DNA of 64,000 bases from Listeria grandensis FSL F6-0971 (GCF_000525835.1 NZ_AODD01000001.1:47479-111478), one strand, 5' to 3'; shown: positions 48,587 to 57,780, numbered from the stretch's first letter. Numbers and translations: made by a program. Notes: generated from the letters alone by a model not told the origin.

Positions 48587-48805
48587 TTGAATAAAACAGG
48601 TAAAGTTGAATCATTTTATTTCCCGACAAAAGACGGGATGTTGAAATTGCACGTATATGGCTTTAATCCAGTAGGTTCATGGGGCGAGGTATACACAACC
48701 TTGAACGAACAAACGGTGTGTGTGAAGGGATTTCACCGCCACAAAACAATCATGCGTTCTGTGAAGATGATGCTAGATTCTACCACCAACAAAAAACAAG
48801 GCTAG
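48587..48805 (+). CDS. Fur-regulated small protein (Lmo1007-like)
   Basis: A 72-residue protein starting MNKTGKVESFYFPTKDGML with no signal peptide or membrane segment. Start is TTG 48587 (AAGGG about 11 nt upstream; the nearby ATG at 48580 hits a stop after three codons). Position between ykyB and ykuJ and the strong Fur box match the Fur-regulated Lmo1007 of L. monocytogenes as I remember it. It is mixed alpha/beta with a GSWGEVY loop and ends in a basic tail. Function unknown; expressed under iron limitation by inference. Confidence 0.75.
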   Translation: MNKTGKVESFYFPTKDGMLKLHVYGFNPVGSWGEVYTTLNEQTVCVKGFHRHKTIMRSVKMMLDSTTNKKQG

Positions 48806-48839
48806 GGTCAGCGCGGGCGGCAAATGCTCATTTTGTTGT

Positions 48840-48868
48840 GGCTCTTTGAAGCAGTGCGAATTAGAGCC
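48840..48868. other. AGAGCC/GGCTCT hairpin in a 354-bp gap
   Basis: GGCTCT (48840-48845) and AGAGCC (48863-48868) form a short stem after the Fur-regulated gene, without a T-run. Otherwise the gap 48806-49159 shows only AT-rich DNA and the ykuJ promoter region. Confidence 0.35.
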
Positions 48869-49159
48869 TCCATATGCAAAGGAATGAAGTGCGTTTGTAG
48901 CCGGGCATGTTTTTTGGATATATAGATTTGGGGCTGCGAAATCGGGTTTTGGACTTGGTTTTGTGGTTTTTTTGCGTTTTGGATGAGAAGTAGGTTTGAA
49001 ATGATGGGATAGGAGGAAACGAGTAATAGTGAGATTTAAATAATTTGTTTATTATAAATTTAACAGAACGCTTGCTAAATAGGTGTAAGGTGCGATAAAA
49101 TCTGTTAGTATGGTTTAAACAAATGACAAACAATGGTTGAATAGAGAGGAGAATGTACA

Positions 49160-49384
49160 ATGTCTCAGTTATTGGGAATTATTCAACGTTTACAAGCAAT
49201 GCAAGAGGACGAATCAGCGGATACGCAATCAAGAAGGTTCGAAAGAGATGGTGAACCGTTGTGTGAAGTAAGGTATTTCCACGCTTCAAATTCGTATGAA
49301 ATCGAAATTTATGGAGACAACAATAAATATCAGTTTGATGATATTGACATGACAACACTAGAAATCTACGATATCCTGCAATAA
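49160..49384 (+). CDS. YkuJ family small protein
   Basis: A 74-residue acidic protein (MSQLLGIIQRLQAMQEDE...YDILQ) of the YkuJ family (DUF1797), which has a small alpha/beta fold; function unknown. GAGAGGAGAATG provides the ribosome-binding site. Bacillus has ykuJ upstream of ykuL and ccpC, the same order as here. Confidence 0.85.
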   Translation: MSQLLGIIQRLQAMQEDESADTQSRRFERDGEPLCEVRYFHASNSYEIEIYGDNNKYQFDDIDMTTLEIYDILQ

Positions 49385-49426
49385 GCTGTGAGGGTAAAAC
49401 AATCTCCAAAAAAAGCATAGTAACGG

Positions 49427-49473
49427 AAAGATTACCAAAGACGACAAACTCTGTTGCTTTTGGTAATCTTTTT
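49427..49473 (+). terminator. ykuJ terminator
   Basis: AAAGATTACCAAAAG-type arm (49427-49440) pairs with CTTTTGGTAATCTTT (to 49473), followed by T. Confidence 0.8.
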
Positions 49474-49489
49474 GTGGAAGAAAAGCGAA

Positions 49490-49588
49490 AACAGCCCGTT
49501 TAGCCTCGACAGAAATTGTTAGGGGACGCAGTGAAAACCCTCATTTGGTTTTTGCGGAGGCCCCGAAATTTTCGAGAGGCAGGCTGTT
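49490..49588 (+). repeat. 99-nt hairpin repeat element, family A, copy 2
   Basis: Terminal inverted repeats AACAGCC (49490-49496) and GGCTGTT (49582-49588). Nested complementary arms (GCCTCGA with TCGAGAGGC, AAATT with AATTT, GGGG with CCCC, AAAACC with GGTTTT) make one long hairpin. It is the same length as, and about four-fifths identical to, the reverse complement of 5947-6045. Where that copy has GCTTC/GAAGC, this one has GCCTC/GAGGC, so pairing is preserved. Confidence 0.82.
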
Positions 49589-50149
49589 GTAGCTAGATCG
49601 CGAAGCACGGATAACACGGATAAGTAATGAAGCAAACCATTCCCGCATGCAAGATTACTGCGCACGAACAAGCGCAGACAAAGTATTAGTCACAAAATCG
49701 CCTACATATGATTTACAGCAATGCTAGGAGAGGAAACAACTCATTTTTGATTTAGCGAAGGCCCCGAAATTCCCAAGATGCCTGTTAGTCTCGCTTTGCT
49801 TCATTGCATATTAGGCTCTTCTGAATTTACTGTTTCTTGTTTGTTTTGGCATTAATTCATCGTTGGATATCGTAAGAGCCACTGATGGATGACATGCTCA
49901 CTTTGTTCTTATGTATATTCGGGCTCTAATCCAGCAAGTGAATGCGCCAACAAAATCACCCATATATCCTTTTTGCAGCCTCCAATCCTTTTGAAACGGC
50001 TTTCTTTATGGTAAAATAGACGTGAGCAGGTTTGAACTTGTCTCATTCGGGTTAAATATACTAAGGACTTAGAGTAGCAGGGACTTATAACTAATGGTTC
50101 GGAGCTAATTTCAAACAGGCCAATAAAGAACAGAGATGAGGGAGATTGT
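49589..50149. other. 560-bp gap before cbpB
   Basis: No credible coding sequence. It holds the partial repeat above and an AGAGCC (49875-49880) / GGCTCT (49922-49927) hairpin. A TATACT near 50055 may belong to the cbpB promoter. The rest shows nothing I recognise. Confidence 0.4.
49744..49785 (+). repeat. Partial copy (right half) of the 99-nt repeat
   Basis: AAGGCCCCGAAATTCCCAAG and flanks match the right half of the full element 160 nt upstream (GAGGCCCCGAAATTTTCGAG), ending in GCCTGTT. The left half is absent. Confidence 0.5.
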
Positions 50150-50584
50150 ATGATCTCTAGTAAATTAGGAAATTTTTTAAACGACAAATTAGAAAATTAT
50201 ATTATATCCGCCGAAAAAGTAGCGCATGTCCAAATGGGAAATAATTTAGAACATGCATTACTGGTACTGACGAAGTGCGGCTATTCCGTTATTCCGGTAC
50301 TGGATTTTGAATTCAAATTGCACGGACTGATCAGCTCAGCGATGATAACTGATTCGATTCTGGGTATGGAACGCATTGAGTATGAGCGTCTAGAACAACT
50401 TAAAGTAGAGGACGTTATGCAAACCAAAATTCCGGTCTTGACCAATTCGCATGATATCGAAAAAATTGTGAAATTACTTGTGGACAATCCATTTATTTGT
50501 ATCGTGGATGGGGAGGGAGTTTTTGAAGGTATCGTCACTCGTCATGTCATTTTAAAGCAAGTGCAACGCTATATTCACGAATAG
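50150..50584 (+). CDS. cbpB: CBS-domain c-di-AMP-binding protein (CbpB/DarB-like)
   Basis: A 144-residue protein made of two CBS motifs (about 15-75 and 80-140; VIPVLDFEFKLHGLISSAMI and FICIVDGEGVFEGIVTRHVI). Homologues are Bacillus DarB (YkuL) and Listeria CbpB (Lmo1009), which bind c-di-AMP and, when unbound, stimulate the Rel alarmone synthetase. Identification rests on length, sequence style and the position between ykuJ and ccpC. It starts ATG with GAGGGAG upstream and is followed by ccpC after 16 nt. Confidence 0.85.
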   Translation: MISSKLGNFLNDKLENYIISAEKVAHVQMGNNLEHALLVLTKCGYSVIPVLDFEFKLHGLISSAMITDSILGMERIEYERLEQLKVEDVMQTKIPVLTNSHDIEKIVKLLVDNPFICIVDGEGVFEGIVTRHVILKQVQRYIHE

Positions 50585-50600
50585 ATAGGAGAGAGCCAGA

Positions 50601-51479
50601 TTGATCGTCACAGAATATGAATTGCTAGTATGCCTAGCTGCAGAATTAAATATGCGCAAAAGTGCAGAGAAACTGTTCCTATCGCAACCAGCGCTCTCAC
50701 AACGACTTCAAACCATTGAAAGCAGATGGGAGACCAAGATTTTTTTACGGACACAAAAAGGACTACTGCTGACGCCAGAAGGGGAAGCGATTGTGCAACA
50801 TGCGGAGCGTGTGATTGAGCGAGAACGCCAGATTCAAGAGCGTTTAGAAGCGCAAGACGGCATCGTTCGCGGAACGCTAAAAATTGCTTGTGCGAGTATT
50901 GTTGCTCAAATGTGGCTTCCACGCGTGCTAAAGCAGCTTATCCAAGCCTATCCAGATGTGCATATCTCGGTTGTAACTGGCTGGAGTAGCGAGATTCATC
51001 AAGCGCTCGTCGATGGTTCTGCACATGTTGGCATTGTCAGGGGAAACGTCGCTTGGAAAAGTATCCAAAAACCACTTTTTCAAGATAAACTTTTTCTTGT
51101 AGACAAAGAAATAACGCGACTTGATGAGGTATTAGAATCGGAACGACCATTTATTCAGTTCCAAAGTGATTCGAATTATTATCAGGTTATTCAAGACTAC
51201 TGGCAACGCAATTTTGGTAAGATGCCGCGTCAAGCAATGGTGATGGATCAGATTGAGACATGTCGTCAAATGGCTTTCAATGGTATCGGTTTTGCCATTT
51301 TGCCAGAAGTGACGCTGATCGGTGCTAGCGAGGATATTCATAAAATTCCGCTCGTCGATAAGTCAGGTGAAATATTAAGTCGAGATACGTCGTTGATTGG
51401 CTATGAGCAGTCGCTCGCGCTCCCACAGGTGAAGGCGTTTTTAGAAATTGTAGATCAATATCTTGAAACTCATTACTAG
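50601..51479 (+). CDS. ccpC: LysR-family regulator CcpC-like
   Basis: A 292-residue LysR regulator. The N-terminal helix-turn-helix reads ELNMRKSAEKLFLSQPALSQRLQTIE, very like Bacillus CcpC, which represses citrate synthase and aconitase and responds to citrate. The effector domain follows from about residue 90. Start TTG 50601 with AGGAGAG 8 nt upstream. The order cbpB-ccpC-dapH-dapL is that of Bacillus ykuL-ccpC-...-dapH-dapL, supporting the identity. Confidence 0.82.
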   Translation: MIVTEYELLVCLAAELNMRKSAEKLFLSQPALSQRLQTIESRWETKIFLRTQKGLLLTPEGEAIVQHAERVIERERQIQERLEAQDGIVRGTLKIACASIVAQMWLPRVLKQLIQAYPDVHISVVTGWSSEIHQALVDGSAHVGIVRGNVAWKSIQKPLFQDKLFLVDKEITRLDEVLESERPFIQFQSDSNYYQVIQDYWQRNFGKMPRQAMVMDQIETCRQMAFNGIGFAILPEVTLIGASEDIHKIPLVDKSGEILSRDTSLIGYEQSLALPQVKAFLEIVDQYLETHY

Positions 51480-51528
51480 CTGTGGCATCATTAGTGGTGA
51501 GCACATATTTGAGAGGGGTTATTAATTC

Positions 51529-52239
51529 ATGAAACAAATGGACGCGCATCAAATTATTTCATTCATTCAAAATAGCAAAAAAGCAACGCCCGTGAAGGTT
51601 TATCTAAAAGGAGACCTTGCTAATATCGCATTTCCAGAAGATGTGAAAACATTTATCACTGGTGAAGCAGGAACGATTTTCGGCGAGTGGGCTGTCATTA
51701 GTGAACTTTTGGAGGCAAACAAAGCTAAATTAGTAGATTTTGTCGTGGAAAACGATCGTCGCAACTCGGCCATTCCATTGCTAGATATGAAAAATATTAA
51801 CGCACGGATTGAGCCAGGAACTGTGATTCGCGATCAAGTAGAGATTGGGGATAATGCGGTTATCATGATGGGCGCGAGTATTAATATTGGCGCTGTCATT
51901 GGTGAAGGTACTATGATCGATATGAACGTTGTGCTTGGCGGGCGTGCAACTGTAGGGAAGAACTGCCATGTTGGTGCAGGCTCTGTTCTTGCAGGCGTTG
52001 TAGAGCCACCTTCCGCGCAACCAGTTATTATAGAAGATGACGTTGTGATTGGCGCAAACGTTGTTGTCTTAGAAGGCGTACGCGTTGGAAAAGGGGCTGT
52101 TGTTGCCGCTGGTGCAATCGTAACGAAAGACGTCGAAGCTTACACCGTAGTCGCAGGAATTCCGGCAAAAGAAATCAAAAAAATTGATGCAAAAACAAAA
52201 TCAAAAACAGAAATTATGCAAGAACTTCGCGAGTTATAA
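51529..52239 (+). CDS. dapH: Tetrahydrodipicolinate N-acetyltransferase
   Basis: A 236-residue acetyl-CoA-dependent enzyme of lysine/diaminopimelate synthesis. The C-terminal two-thirds is a left-handed beta-helix of hexapeptide repeats ([22 protein letters not shown]...[20 protein letters not shown]). The N-terminal [18 protein letters not shown] is typical of DapH (DapD in older Listeria annotation). GAGAGGGG precedes ATG. It works with the aminotransferase and dapL. Confidence 0.94.
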   Translation: MKQMDAHQIISFIQNSKKATPVKVYLKGDLANIAFPEDVKTFITGEAGTIFGEWAVISELLEANKAKLVDFVVENDRRNSAIPLLDMKNINARIEPGTVIRDQVEIGDNAVIMMGASINIGAVIGEGTMIDMNVVLGGRATVGKNCHVGAGSVLAGVVEPPSAQPVIIEDDVVIGANVVVLEGVRVGKGAVVAAGAIVTKDVEAYTVVAGIPAKEIKKIDAKTKSKTEIMQELREL

Positions 52240-52316
52240 AAATTATCGGCGGTTATTCTTAGTTTAAGTGAGAGCTTGTGCTAGGGATAAGCGCCTTTTT
52301 AGGAGGAGAAATGAGG

Positions 52317-53447
52317 ATGACAGAATTAAACACGTTTATAAAATTGCGTAGGGAACTACATTTAATTCCTGAATTGGGTTATGAAGAAACGCAGACACAG
52401 CAGTTTTTATTGGATTACATAGCAACATTGCCACAAGCAAATCTAGAAGTGAAAACATGGCGTACTGGTATTTTAGTTCGAGTAACAGGCTTGGCGCCGA
52501 AAAAAACAATTGGATATCGAACGGATATAGACGCTTTGCCGATTACAGAAGAAACGGAATTGCCCTTTACTAGTTTACACAAAGGCAAGATGCATGCATG
52601 TGGCCACGATTGCCATATGAGTATTGCGCTGGGTCTATTAACAAACTTTGCTGCAAAGCCGTTATCAGATAATCTATTGTTTGTGTTTCAGCCCGCTGAA
52701 GAAGGTCCGGGTGGTGCTAAGCCAATCATGGAGAGTGCAGAGTTTAAGGAGTGGTGGCCAGACTTGATGCTCGGTTTGCATATTGCACCGGAATATAAAG
52801 TCGGCCAGATTGCTGTTAAACCGGGACTCCTTTTTGCGAATACATCGGAGTTATTTATTTCATTCAAAGGAAAAGGAGGGCATGCGGCATATCCTCATTT
52901 GGCAAATGACATGGTTGTTGCTGCGAGTGCTTTTGTCGGGCAGATGCAAACAATCATCAGCCGTAATATTGACCCGCTTGATTCCGCAGTTATTACGATT
53001 GGTCAGATCCGTGGCGGAGAGGCGCAGAATGTTATTGCGGAAGAAGCGTATTTAGACGGCACTATTCGTACGCTTTCCAAAGAAACGATGAATACGGTTT
53101 GGACACGCTTGAAGCAACTAGCAAAAGGCTGGGAGGAAGCTTATCAATGTGAAGTGAATTTTCACGCTGGATCTGATTACATAGAGGTCGACAACGATGA
53201 GAAGGAGACTTCCAAGTTCATCAACTACCTGCAAAAACAGCATCCTGAAAGTTATGTTGCCTGTAAAGAAGCGATGACTGGCGAAGATTTCGGCTACTTT
53301 CTCGAAAAGATTCCTGGTTTTATGTTCTGGCTAGGTGTGGATTCTGAATATAGCCTGCATCACGCTAAATTAAATCCAAATGAGGCTGCCATCCCTTTTG
53401 CCATCGACGTTTTAACAGGCTATTTAGAAAGTCTATCGGAAATTTGA
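52317..53447 (+). CDS. dapL: N-acetyldiaminopimelate deacetylase
   Basis: A 376-residue M20-family metallohydrolase removing acetate from N-acetyl-LL-diaminopimelate. Family motifs: [36 protein letters not shown] with the metal-binding Cys/His, [14 protein letters not shown] and [10 protein letters not shown] choose ATG 52317 with AGGAGG 10 nt upstream; an ATG two codons earlier is too close. Operon with dapH. Confidence 0.9.
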   Translation: MTELNTFIKLRRELHLIPELGYEETQTQQFLLDYIATLPQANLEVKTWRTGILVRVTGLAPKKTIGYRTDIDALPITEETELPFTSLHKGKMHACGHDCHMSIALGLLTNFAAKPLSDNLLFVFQPAEEGPGGAKPIMESAEFKEWWPDLMLGLHIAPEYKVGQIAVKPGLLFANTSELFISFKGKGGHAAYPHLANDMVVAASAFVGQMQTIISRNIDPLDSAVITIGQIRGGEAQNVIAEEAYLDGTIRTLSKETMNTVWTRLKQLAKGWEEAYQCEVNFHAGSDYIEVDNDEKETSKFINYLQKQHPESYVACKEAMTGEDFGYFLEKIPGFMFWLGVDSEYSLHHAKLNPNEAAIPFAIDVLTGYLESLSEI

Positions 53448-53463
53448 GAGGAGACATAAAATA

Positions 53464-53512
53464 AGCAGGATATCACGATTCCCACTTTTATGGGTAAGAC
53501 GTGAATCCTGCT
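53464..53512 (+). terminator. Hairpin after dapL
   Basis: AGCAGGAT (53464-53471) pairs with ATCCTGCT (53505-53512), with CACG/CGTG and CCCA/TGGG inside. No T-run follows directly, so it is a weak terminator or an RNA-stability hairpin. Confidence 0.5.
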
Positions 53513-53535
53513 CACATGAGATGAGGCTGCCTCTT

Positions 53536-54378
53536 TTATTTGCCGGGTTCTAACGGTGCTAGGTAGGACATCGGTAGTTCAATTTGATGAATCACCAACT
53601 CTTCGCGAATATCTTTTAAAAGGTTTCGCTGTACTTCAAACTGCTCGCCATTTACTGCTTTCCCGATGACTCGAATGACGGTAGCTACGGCGCTAACCTC
53701 TTGAACACCAAGAACTACCGGGCCATCCACAATGTTTTTGTTGTTTGCTTTTTCTAGCTCACAGACACGTTTAATGATGGCTATAGCTTGCTCGGCATCG
53801 GCAGTTGGCGCGATTCTAACATCTACTAAAATCCTCATGTTCCCACGAGAATGGTTACTAACAACGATAATTTGGCGATTAGGAATAAAATGTAGTGTAC
53901 CATCGAAATCGCGAACCTGCGTTGTTCGGAGCCCCAGTGCCTCCACATTCCCGTTCACTTGATCGAGCGTGATGCTATCTCCAACATCTAGTTGCCGCTC
54001 CAGCAAGATAAAAAATCCTGTCACGACATCGCTTACTAATCCTTGCGCTCCGAATGCAATGGCTAAACCGGCAATACCAGCGCTTGCAACAATAGCTGTG
54101 ATGTCGATAAAATTTTGTAAGATAAGAATAGCAAATGTGAAGAACATTAAATAACCAAAGACATTTAAAATCAGACTTTCTAACGTTTTCGCTCGCCCTT
54201 CGGATACTAATTGTTGTGTTCGATATCTTAGGAAAAAGCTACGTATCAATTTCCGACCCAGCCATTTCAAGATAAAATAGAGGGCCAATAAAATGATAAT
54301 CTTTACTACCTCAGAGATTGTTTTTGCCCAAAAAAGATTCCAGTCTATATTTGAAAACCATTGCGTAATATGCGCCAA
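53536..54378 (-). CDS. Small-conductance mechanosensitive channel, MscS family
   Basis: A 280-residue channel that releases solutes on hypo-osmotic shock. Three membrane segments (about 15-40, 65-85 and 90-115) end in the pore helix GIAGLAIAFGAQGLVSDVVTGFFILLE, followed by the beta domain with LRTTQVRDFDGTLHFIPNRQI. Bacillus YkuT is the closest style. Start is TTG with a weak AAGGACGTG. In EGD-e gbuABC follow here, but they are absent in this window. Confidence 0.88.
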   Translation of the reverse strand: MAHITQWFSNIDWNLFWAKTISEVVKIIILLALYFILKWLGRKLIRSFFLRYRTQQLVSEGRAKTLESLILNVFGYLMFFTFAILILQNFIDITAIVASAGIAGLAIAFGAQGLVSDVVTGFFILLERQLDVGDSITLDQVNGNVEALGLRTTQVRDFDGTLHFIPNRQIIVVSNHSRGNMRILVDVRIAPTADAEQAIAIIKRVCELEKANNKNIVDGPVVLGVQEVSAVATVIRVIGKAVNGEQFEVQRNLLKDIREELVIHQIELPMSYLAPLEPGK

Positions 54379-54612
54379 TATATGTCACGTCCTTCGTAAA
54401 ATTAAAGTTCCTTATCTATTCTAACAAATAAAAGGAAAGCGTGTCGAGAAAAGGCAGTAAATAAATGTTGCTTTGCCCAAACCTACAACATTATTTTCAT
54501 TCTCGTATCAGGTAAGAAGATGGTAATGTTATGTAATGAACGCTTCTCTATGCCTTTTATGTGTGATTAGGGTACAATGGAAGGGATGGAAGTTATTGAA
54601 GGAGGAAACAAG

Positions 54613-55105
54613 ATGTTCAAAAAAATGTTTAAAAAAAGACAAGGAAGAGGCGATAGTAGCGCCAGTAACCGGGCAATTAGTCCAATTAGAAGATGTTCCG
54701 GATCCGGTTTTCAACCAAAAAATGATGGGTGAAGGTATTGCGGTGAAACCAACAAATGGCACAGTTGTAGCGCCTGCTAATGGAGAAATTATTCAGGTCG
54801 CCGATACGAAGCATGCTTTTGGAATCCGTACAGAACTTGGTCAGGAAATCCTTGTCCATATCGGTTTGGAGACAGTAGCGTTAAAAGGTGAGGGCTTTCA
54901 TGTGCTCGTATCTCTTGGCGATAAAGTAACGGTGGGACAACCAATTGTGGAAGCAGATCTTGATTTTATCGAGAAGAACGCGAGTAGCACAGTGATTCCA
55001 ATGGTTGTTACAAACAGCATGGAGAATAAATTTGATTTTGATTGGAAAGCAGTAACGGATGTTGTTGCTGGTGAAACGGTAGTATTTGAAGCTAAAACAA
55101 AATAA
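54613..55105 (+). CDS. PTS system glucose-type EIIA component (start region frame broken)
   Basis: An EIIA-Glc protein of about 163 residues. Expected start is MFKKMFKKDKEEAIVAP at ATG 54613 with AAGGAGG upstream; one extra A in the run 54631-54637 separates this ATG from the main frame, so I take it as a sequence error. The phosphorylated His is in GQEILVHIGLETVALKG, and APVTGQLVQLEDVPDPVF is the typical EIIA start. As a free-standing EIIA it may serve several EIIBC permeases lacking their own EIIA. Confidence 0.88.
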
Positions 55106-55118
55106 GGACTTGTAAGCG

Positions 55119-55165
55119 AAGCATTGTTGCGTATATTTATTTATATGGGACAATGCTTTTCGTTT
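55119..55165 (+). terminator. EIIA gene terminator
   Basis: AAGCATTGT (55119-55127) pairs with ACAATGCTT (55150-55158), followed by a T-rich tract. Confidence 0.75.
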
Positions 55166-55235
55166 CTTTTCGAGGGGATTTAGGCTAAAATAAAATACAT
55201 AGCTACATACTATAGTAGAAAAGGAGTTGGGAATC

Positions 55236-55928
55236 TTGGTACTTGAGGTTATTGTTGAGAACATTCGGGAGGCATCGGAGGCGGAACATTTTGGTGTGGA
55301 CCGTTTAGAGGTTGTTTCGGCTATTAGTGAGGGCGGTTTGACGCCGAGTTATGGTGTGATAAAGCAAATTACAGAAGATATTAAGGTTCCAGCGATGATT
55401 ATGATTCGCCCGCATAGCCATTCGTTTCATTATGATGATTATGATATTGCGATTATGCAGGAAGATATTTTGATGGCGAATGAGTTGGGAGCGCATGGCA
55501 TTGTTTTTGGTGCTTTGACGAAGTCTGGTGAAATCGATCGCGACTTACTAGAAAATGTGATTGATTGGAAGGGTGACATGGATTTGACGTTCCATCGGGC
55601 CATCGAGAGCGCGCAGGACATCGATCGTGCCTACAATGTACTTCGCGAATACGGCAATAATATTACGCAAATTTTGACATCGGGTGGTGGTGCGAAGGCG
55701 ACAGATTCGATCGATCGCTTGAAAAAATGGGTGGCGGATAGCCAAGCAGACGCGACTTCCTTTGAAATTTTGGTGGGGAGTGGTGTGACGGTGGATAATA
55801 TCGGGATGTTACAGGAGACGCTGCACAACTCGCAATATCATGTTGGCGGTGGCGCGCGCGTGGATGGCGATTTTAGTAAGGGGCTGGACATTGCGAAGGT
55901 TCGAGCATTGCAGCAAGCGATACAATAA
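55236..55928 (+). CDS. cutC: CutC family protein
   Basis: A 230-residue TIM-barrel protein of the CutC family, linked to copper homeostasis though its reaction is unsettled. Motifs: RLEVVSAISEGGLTPSYGVI, MIRPHSHSFHY, MDLTFHRAIE and LTSGGGAKATDSID. The start is TTG 55236 with AAGGAG 9 nt upstream; a TTG three codons earlier is too close to that site. Stand-alone gene between EIIA and cvfB. Confidence 0.88.
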   Translation: MVLEVIVENIREASEAEHFGVDRLEVVSAISEGGLTPSYGVIKQITEDIKVPAMIMIRPHSHSFHYDDYDIAIMQEDILMANELGAHGIVFGALTKSGEIDRDLLENVIDWKGDMDLTFHRAIESAQDIDRAYNVLREYGNNITQILTSGGGAKATDSIDRLKKWVADSQADATSFEILVGSGVTVDNIGMLQETLHNSQYHVGGGARVDGDFSKGLDIAKVRALQQAIQ

Positions 55929-56033
55929 GGTTAGGAAGTCGGACTTGTGCTGGTTCGGCTTTTTTCGTGGATTGGGCTGTACCGGCTTCTTGATTTAAGC
56001 TATAATAGGAACAGAATAACTAATGAGGTGGAA

Positions 56034-56906
56034 ATGTTGATAAATATGATTGGAACGGCGCAAACGATGGCCGTTATTGCAAAAGAGGAAGAATACTACA
56101 TGTTAGAAAAGCGTGGCGTGGAAGTGAAATTGCCACTTACGAATGCGTCCAACTTGAATTTAGCGGTCGGGGATACGGAAATCGTGTTTATTTACCGCGA
56201 TTATGATCATGAGGTTGTTGCGACGACAATTATCCCGAAAGCGCAAGTTGGGAAGTTTGCTTGGGGAACGGTGACGGATGTACGCAAAGATCTGGGTGTC
56301 TTTGTGGATATTGGAATTCCAAAAGATGTCGTTGTTTCGATGGATGACATGCCGGCGCTAAATCATCTGTGGCCGAAAAAGAACGACCGGCTAATGATCA
56401 TGTTGCGCGTCGATGAGAAGGAGCGGATTTGGGGCGTGCTAGGCGAGGAGCATGATTTCAAAGCAATCTCGACAAAAGCGACCCAAGATATGTTTAATCA
56501 AAATGTGACAGGGACGGTTTACCGATTATTGAAAGTTGGGACGTTCGTGATTACAGAGGACGGGCATATCGGATTTATCCACGAGACAGAACGGACATCG
56601 GAGCCGCGTCTAGGTCAAAAATTAGATGCGCGGGTGATCGCTGTGAAGCCAGATGGCACGCTGAATTTATCGCTGCGTGGACGTGTACATGAAGTGCTAG
56701 GCGACGATGCAGAAATGATTTTGACCTATTTACGAAGTGTTGGTGGCAAGATGGCCTTTTCTGATAAATCTGATCCAGATGCGATTCGTGCGAAATTTGG
56801 AGTCAGTAAAGCGCAATTTAAGCGTGCTTTAGGAACGCTCATGAAGGAACGCCGTATAAAACAAGAAGATGGATTCACCTATTTGATCGAGGACGTAGCG
56901 GAGTAA
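56034..56906 (+). CDS. cvfB: S1-domain RNA-binding protein CvfB-like
   Basis: A 290-residue protein with three S1-like beta-barrels (about 1-65, 68-130 and 145-215; GTVTDVRKDLGVFVDIGIPKD and GTVYRLLKVGTFVITEDGHIGFIHETE) and a C-terminal winged helix (KFGVSKAQFKRALGTLMKERRI). In staphylococci CvfB influences virulence gene expression. Start choice ATG 56034 after GAGGTGG; a TTG one codon later is possible. The frame extends upstream without a ribosome-binding site. Confidence 0.87.
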   Translation: MLINMIGTAQTMAVIAKEEEYYMLEKRGVEVKLPLTNASNLNLAVGDTEIVFIYRDYDHEVVATTIIPKAQVGKFAWGTVTDVRKDLGVFVDIGIPKDVVVSMDDMPALNHLWPKKNDRLMIMLRVDEKERIWGVLGEEHDFKAISTKATQDMFNQNVTGTVYRLLKVGTFVITEDGHIGFIHETERTSEPRLGQKLDARVIAVKPDGTLNLSLRGRVHEVLGDDAEMILTYLRSVGGKMAFSDKSDPDAIRAKFGVSKAQFKRALGTLMKERRIKQEDGFTYLIEDVAE

Positions 56907-57066
56907 GCATGAAAAACTAAGTCTTAAGATGGAGAGATAGTTCCAGCTACAGCGGCTGTTATCACTACGCCAAACTATTTATAATGGGGACAGAAGTTAC
57001 TATTCTTTTTACCCGTTACTTGAGTTTTCGAGCTCAAAATTTTAACAACAAAGGGGGTGTATTCAG

Positions 57067-57780
57067 ATGAAAAAATTAGAAGGTTCGTTTATTTTCTTAT
57101 TTCTAATTCTTGTCGCGGTTGGTATCGCATTTGAGATGCTTTTCAGGTGGGAACTGCTCGTATTATTCGCGATCGGAATTTGTTTTTTATTTACGTCTCG
57201 CAAAGATGGGATTCCGAAAAAGAAAGCACGGACAAGACTTTTTATTGCCGCGGTGTTTATTTTAATCTCGGTTCTTTTGACAGCAACTTTTAAAATTGGT
57301 TTAGTTATTGCTGGGATTTTTGCGGTGTATTATTATGTGAGTCGCAAGCGTGCGCCGCAATTATTGATGGTGAAGACGAAGGAAACGGCGGAAAATACGA
57401 ATCCGCGCAATACGTTTATTCGCAATCAGTGGTTCGGTAATCAACGGGTGCTAGATGTGGTATATGAATGGGATAATATCAACATTCAGACGGGCATTGG
57501 TGACACGATTATTGACCTTGGGAACACAGTTTTACCGACGGGTGAGAGCGTTGTTTTGATCCGGAGTTTTTCTGGGAAGATTCGCTTATTAGTACCATTT
57601 GATTTGGGGATTTGTCTGGAGCACTCTGCTATTTTTGGGCATTTGCAGTATGATAAGGAGAGTACGGTCGTACAAAATGATACGATTAAGCTTTATTCGG
57701 ATAATTATGAGAAGGCGCCGCGCAAAGTGAAAATTATTACTTCGGTTGTGCTTGGTGATTTAGAGGTGATCAGACTATGA
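57067..57780 (+). CDS. liaF: LiaF-like membrane inhibitor of LiaRS
   Basis: A 237-residue protein with four N-terminal membrane segments (about 7-25, 28-43, 55-70 and 75-92) and a C-terminal cytoplasmic beta domain (GIGDTIIDLGNTVLPTGESVVLIRSFSGKIRLLVP, the cell-wall-active-antibiotic-response domain). In Bacillus LiaF keeps the LiaS kinase off until the envelope is stressed. AAGGGGGTG precedes ATG, and it overlaps liaS by 4 nt. A short palindrome, TTTTCGAGCTCAAAA (57025-57039), lies upstream. Confidence 0.9.
   Translation: MKKLEGSFIFLFLILVAVGIAFEMLFRWELLVLFAIGICFLFTSRKDGIPKKKARTRLFIAAVFILISVLLTATFKIGLVIAGIFAVYYYVSRKRAPQLLMVKTKETAENTNPRNTFIRNQWFGNQRVLDVVYEWDNINIQTGIGDTIIDLGNTVLPTGESVVLIRSFSGKIRLLVPFDLGICLEHSAIFGHLQYDKESTVVQNDTIKLYSDNYEKAPRKVKIITSVVLGDLEVIRL

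Noticed and set aside
51480..51528. Lysine riboswitch upstream of dapH
   Set aside because: The gap is only 49 nt, far too short for an L box.
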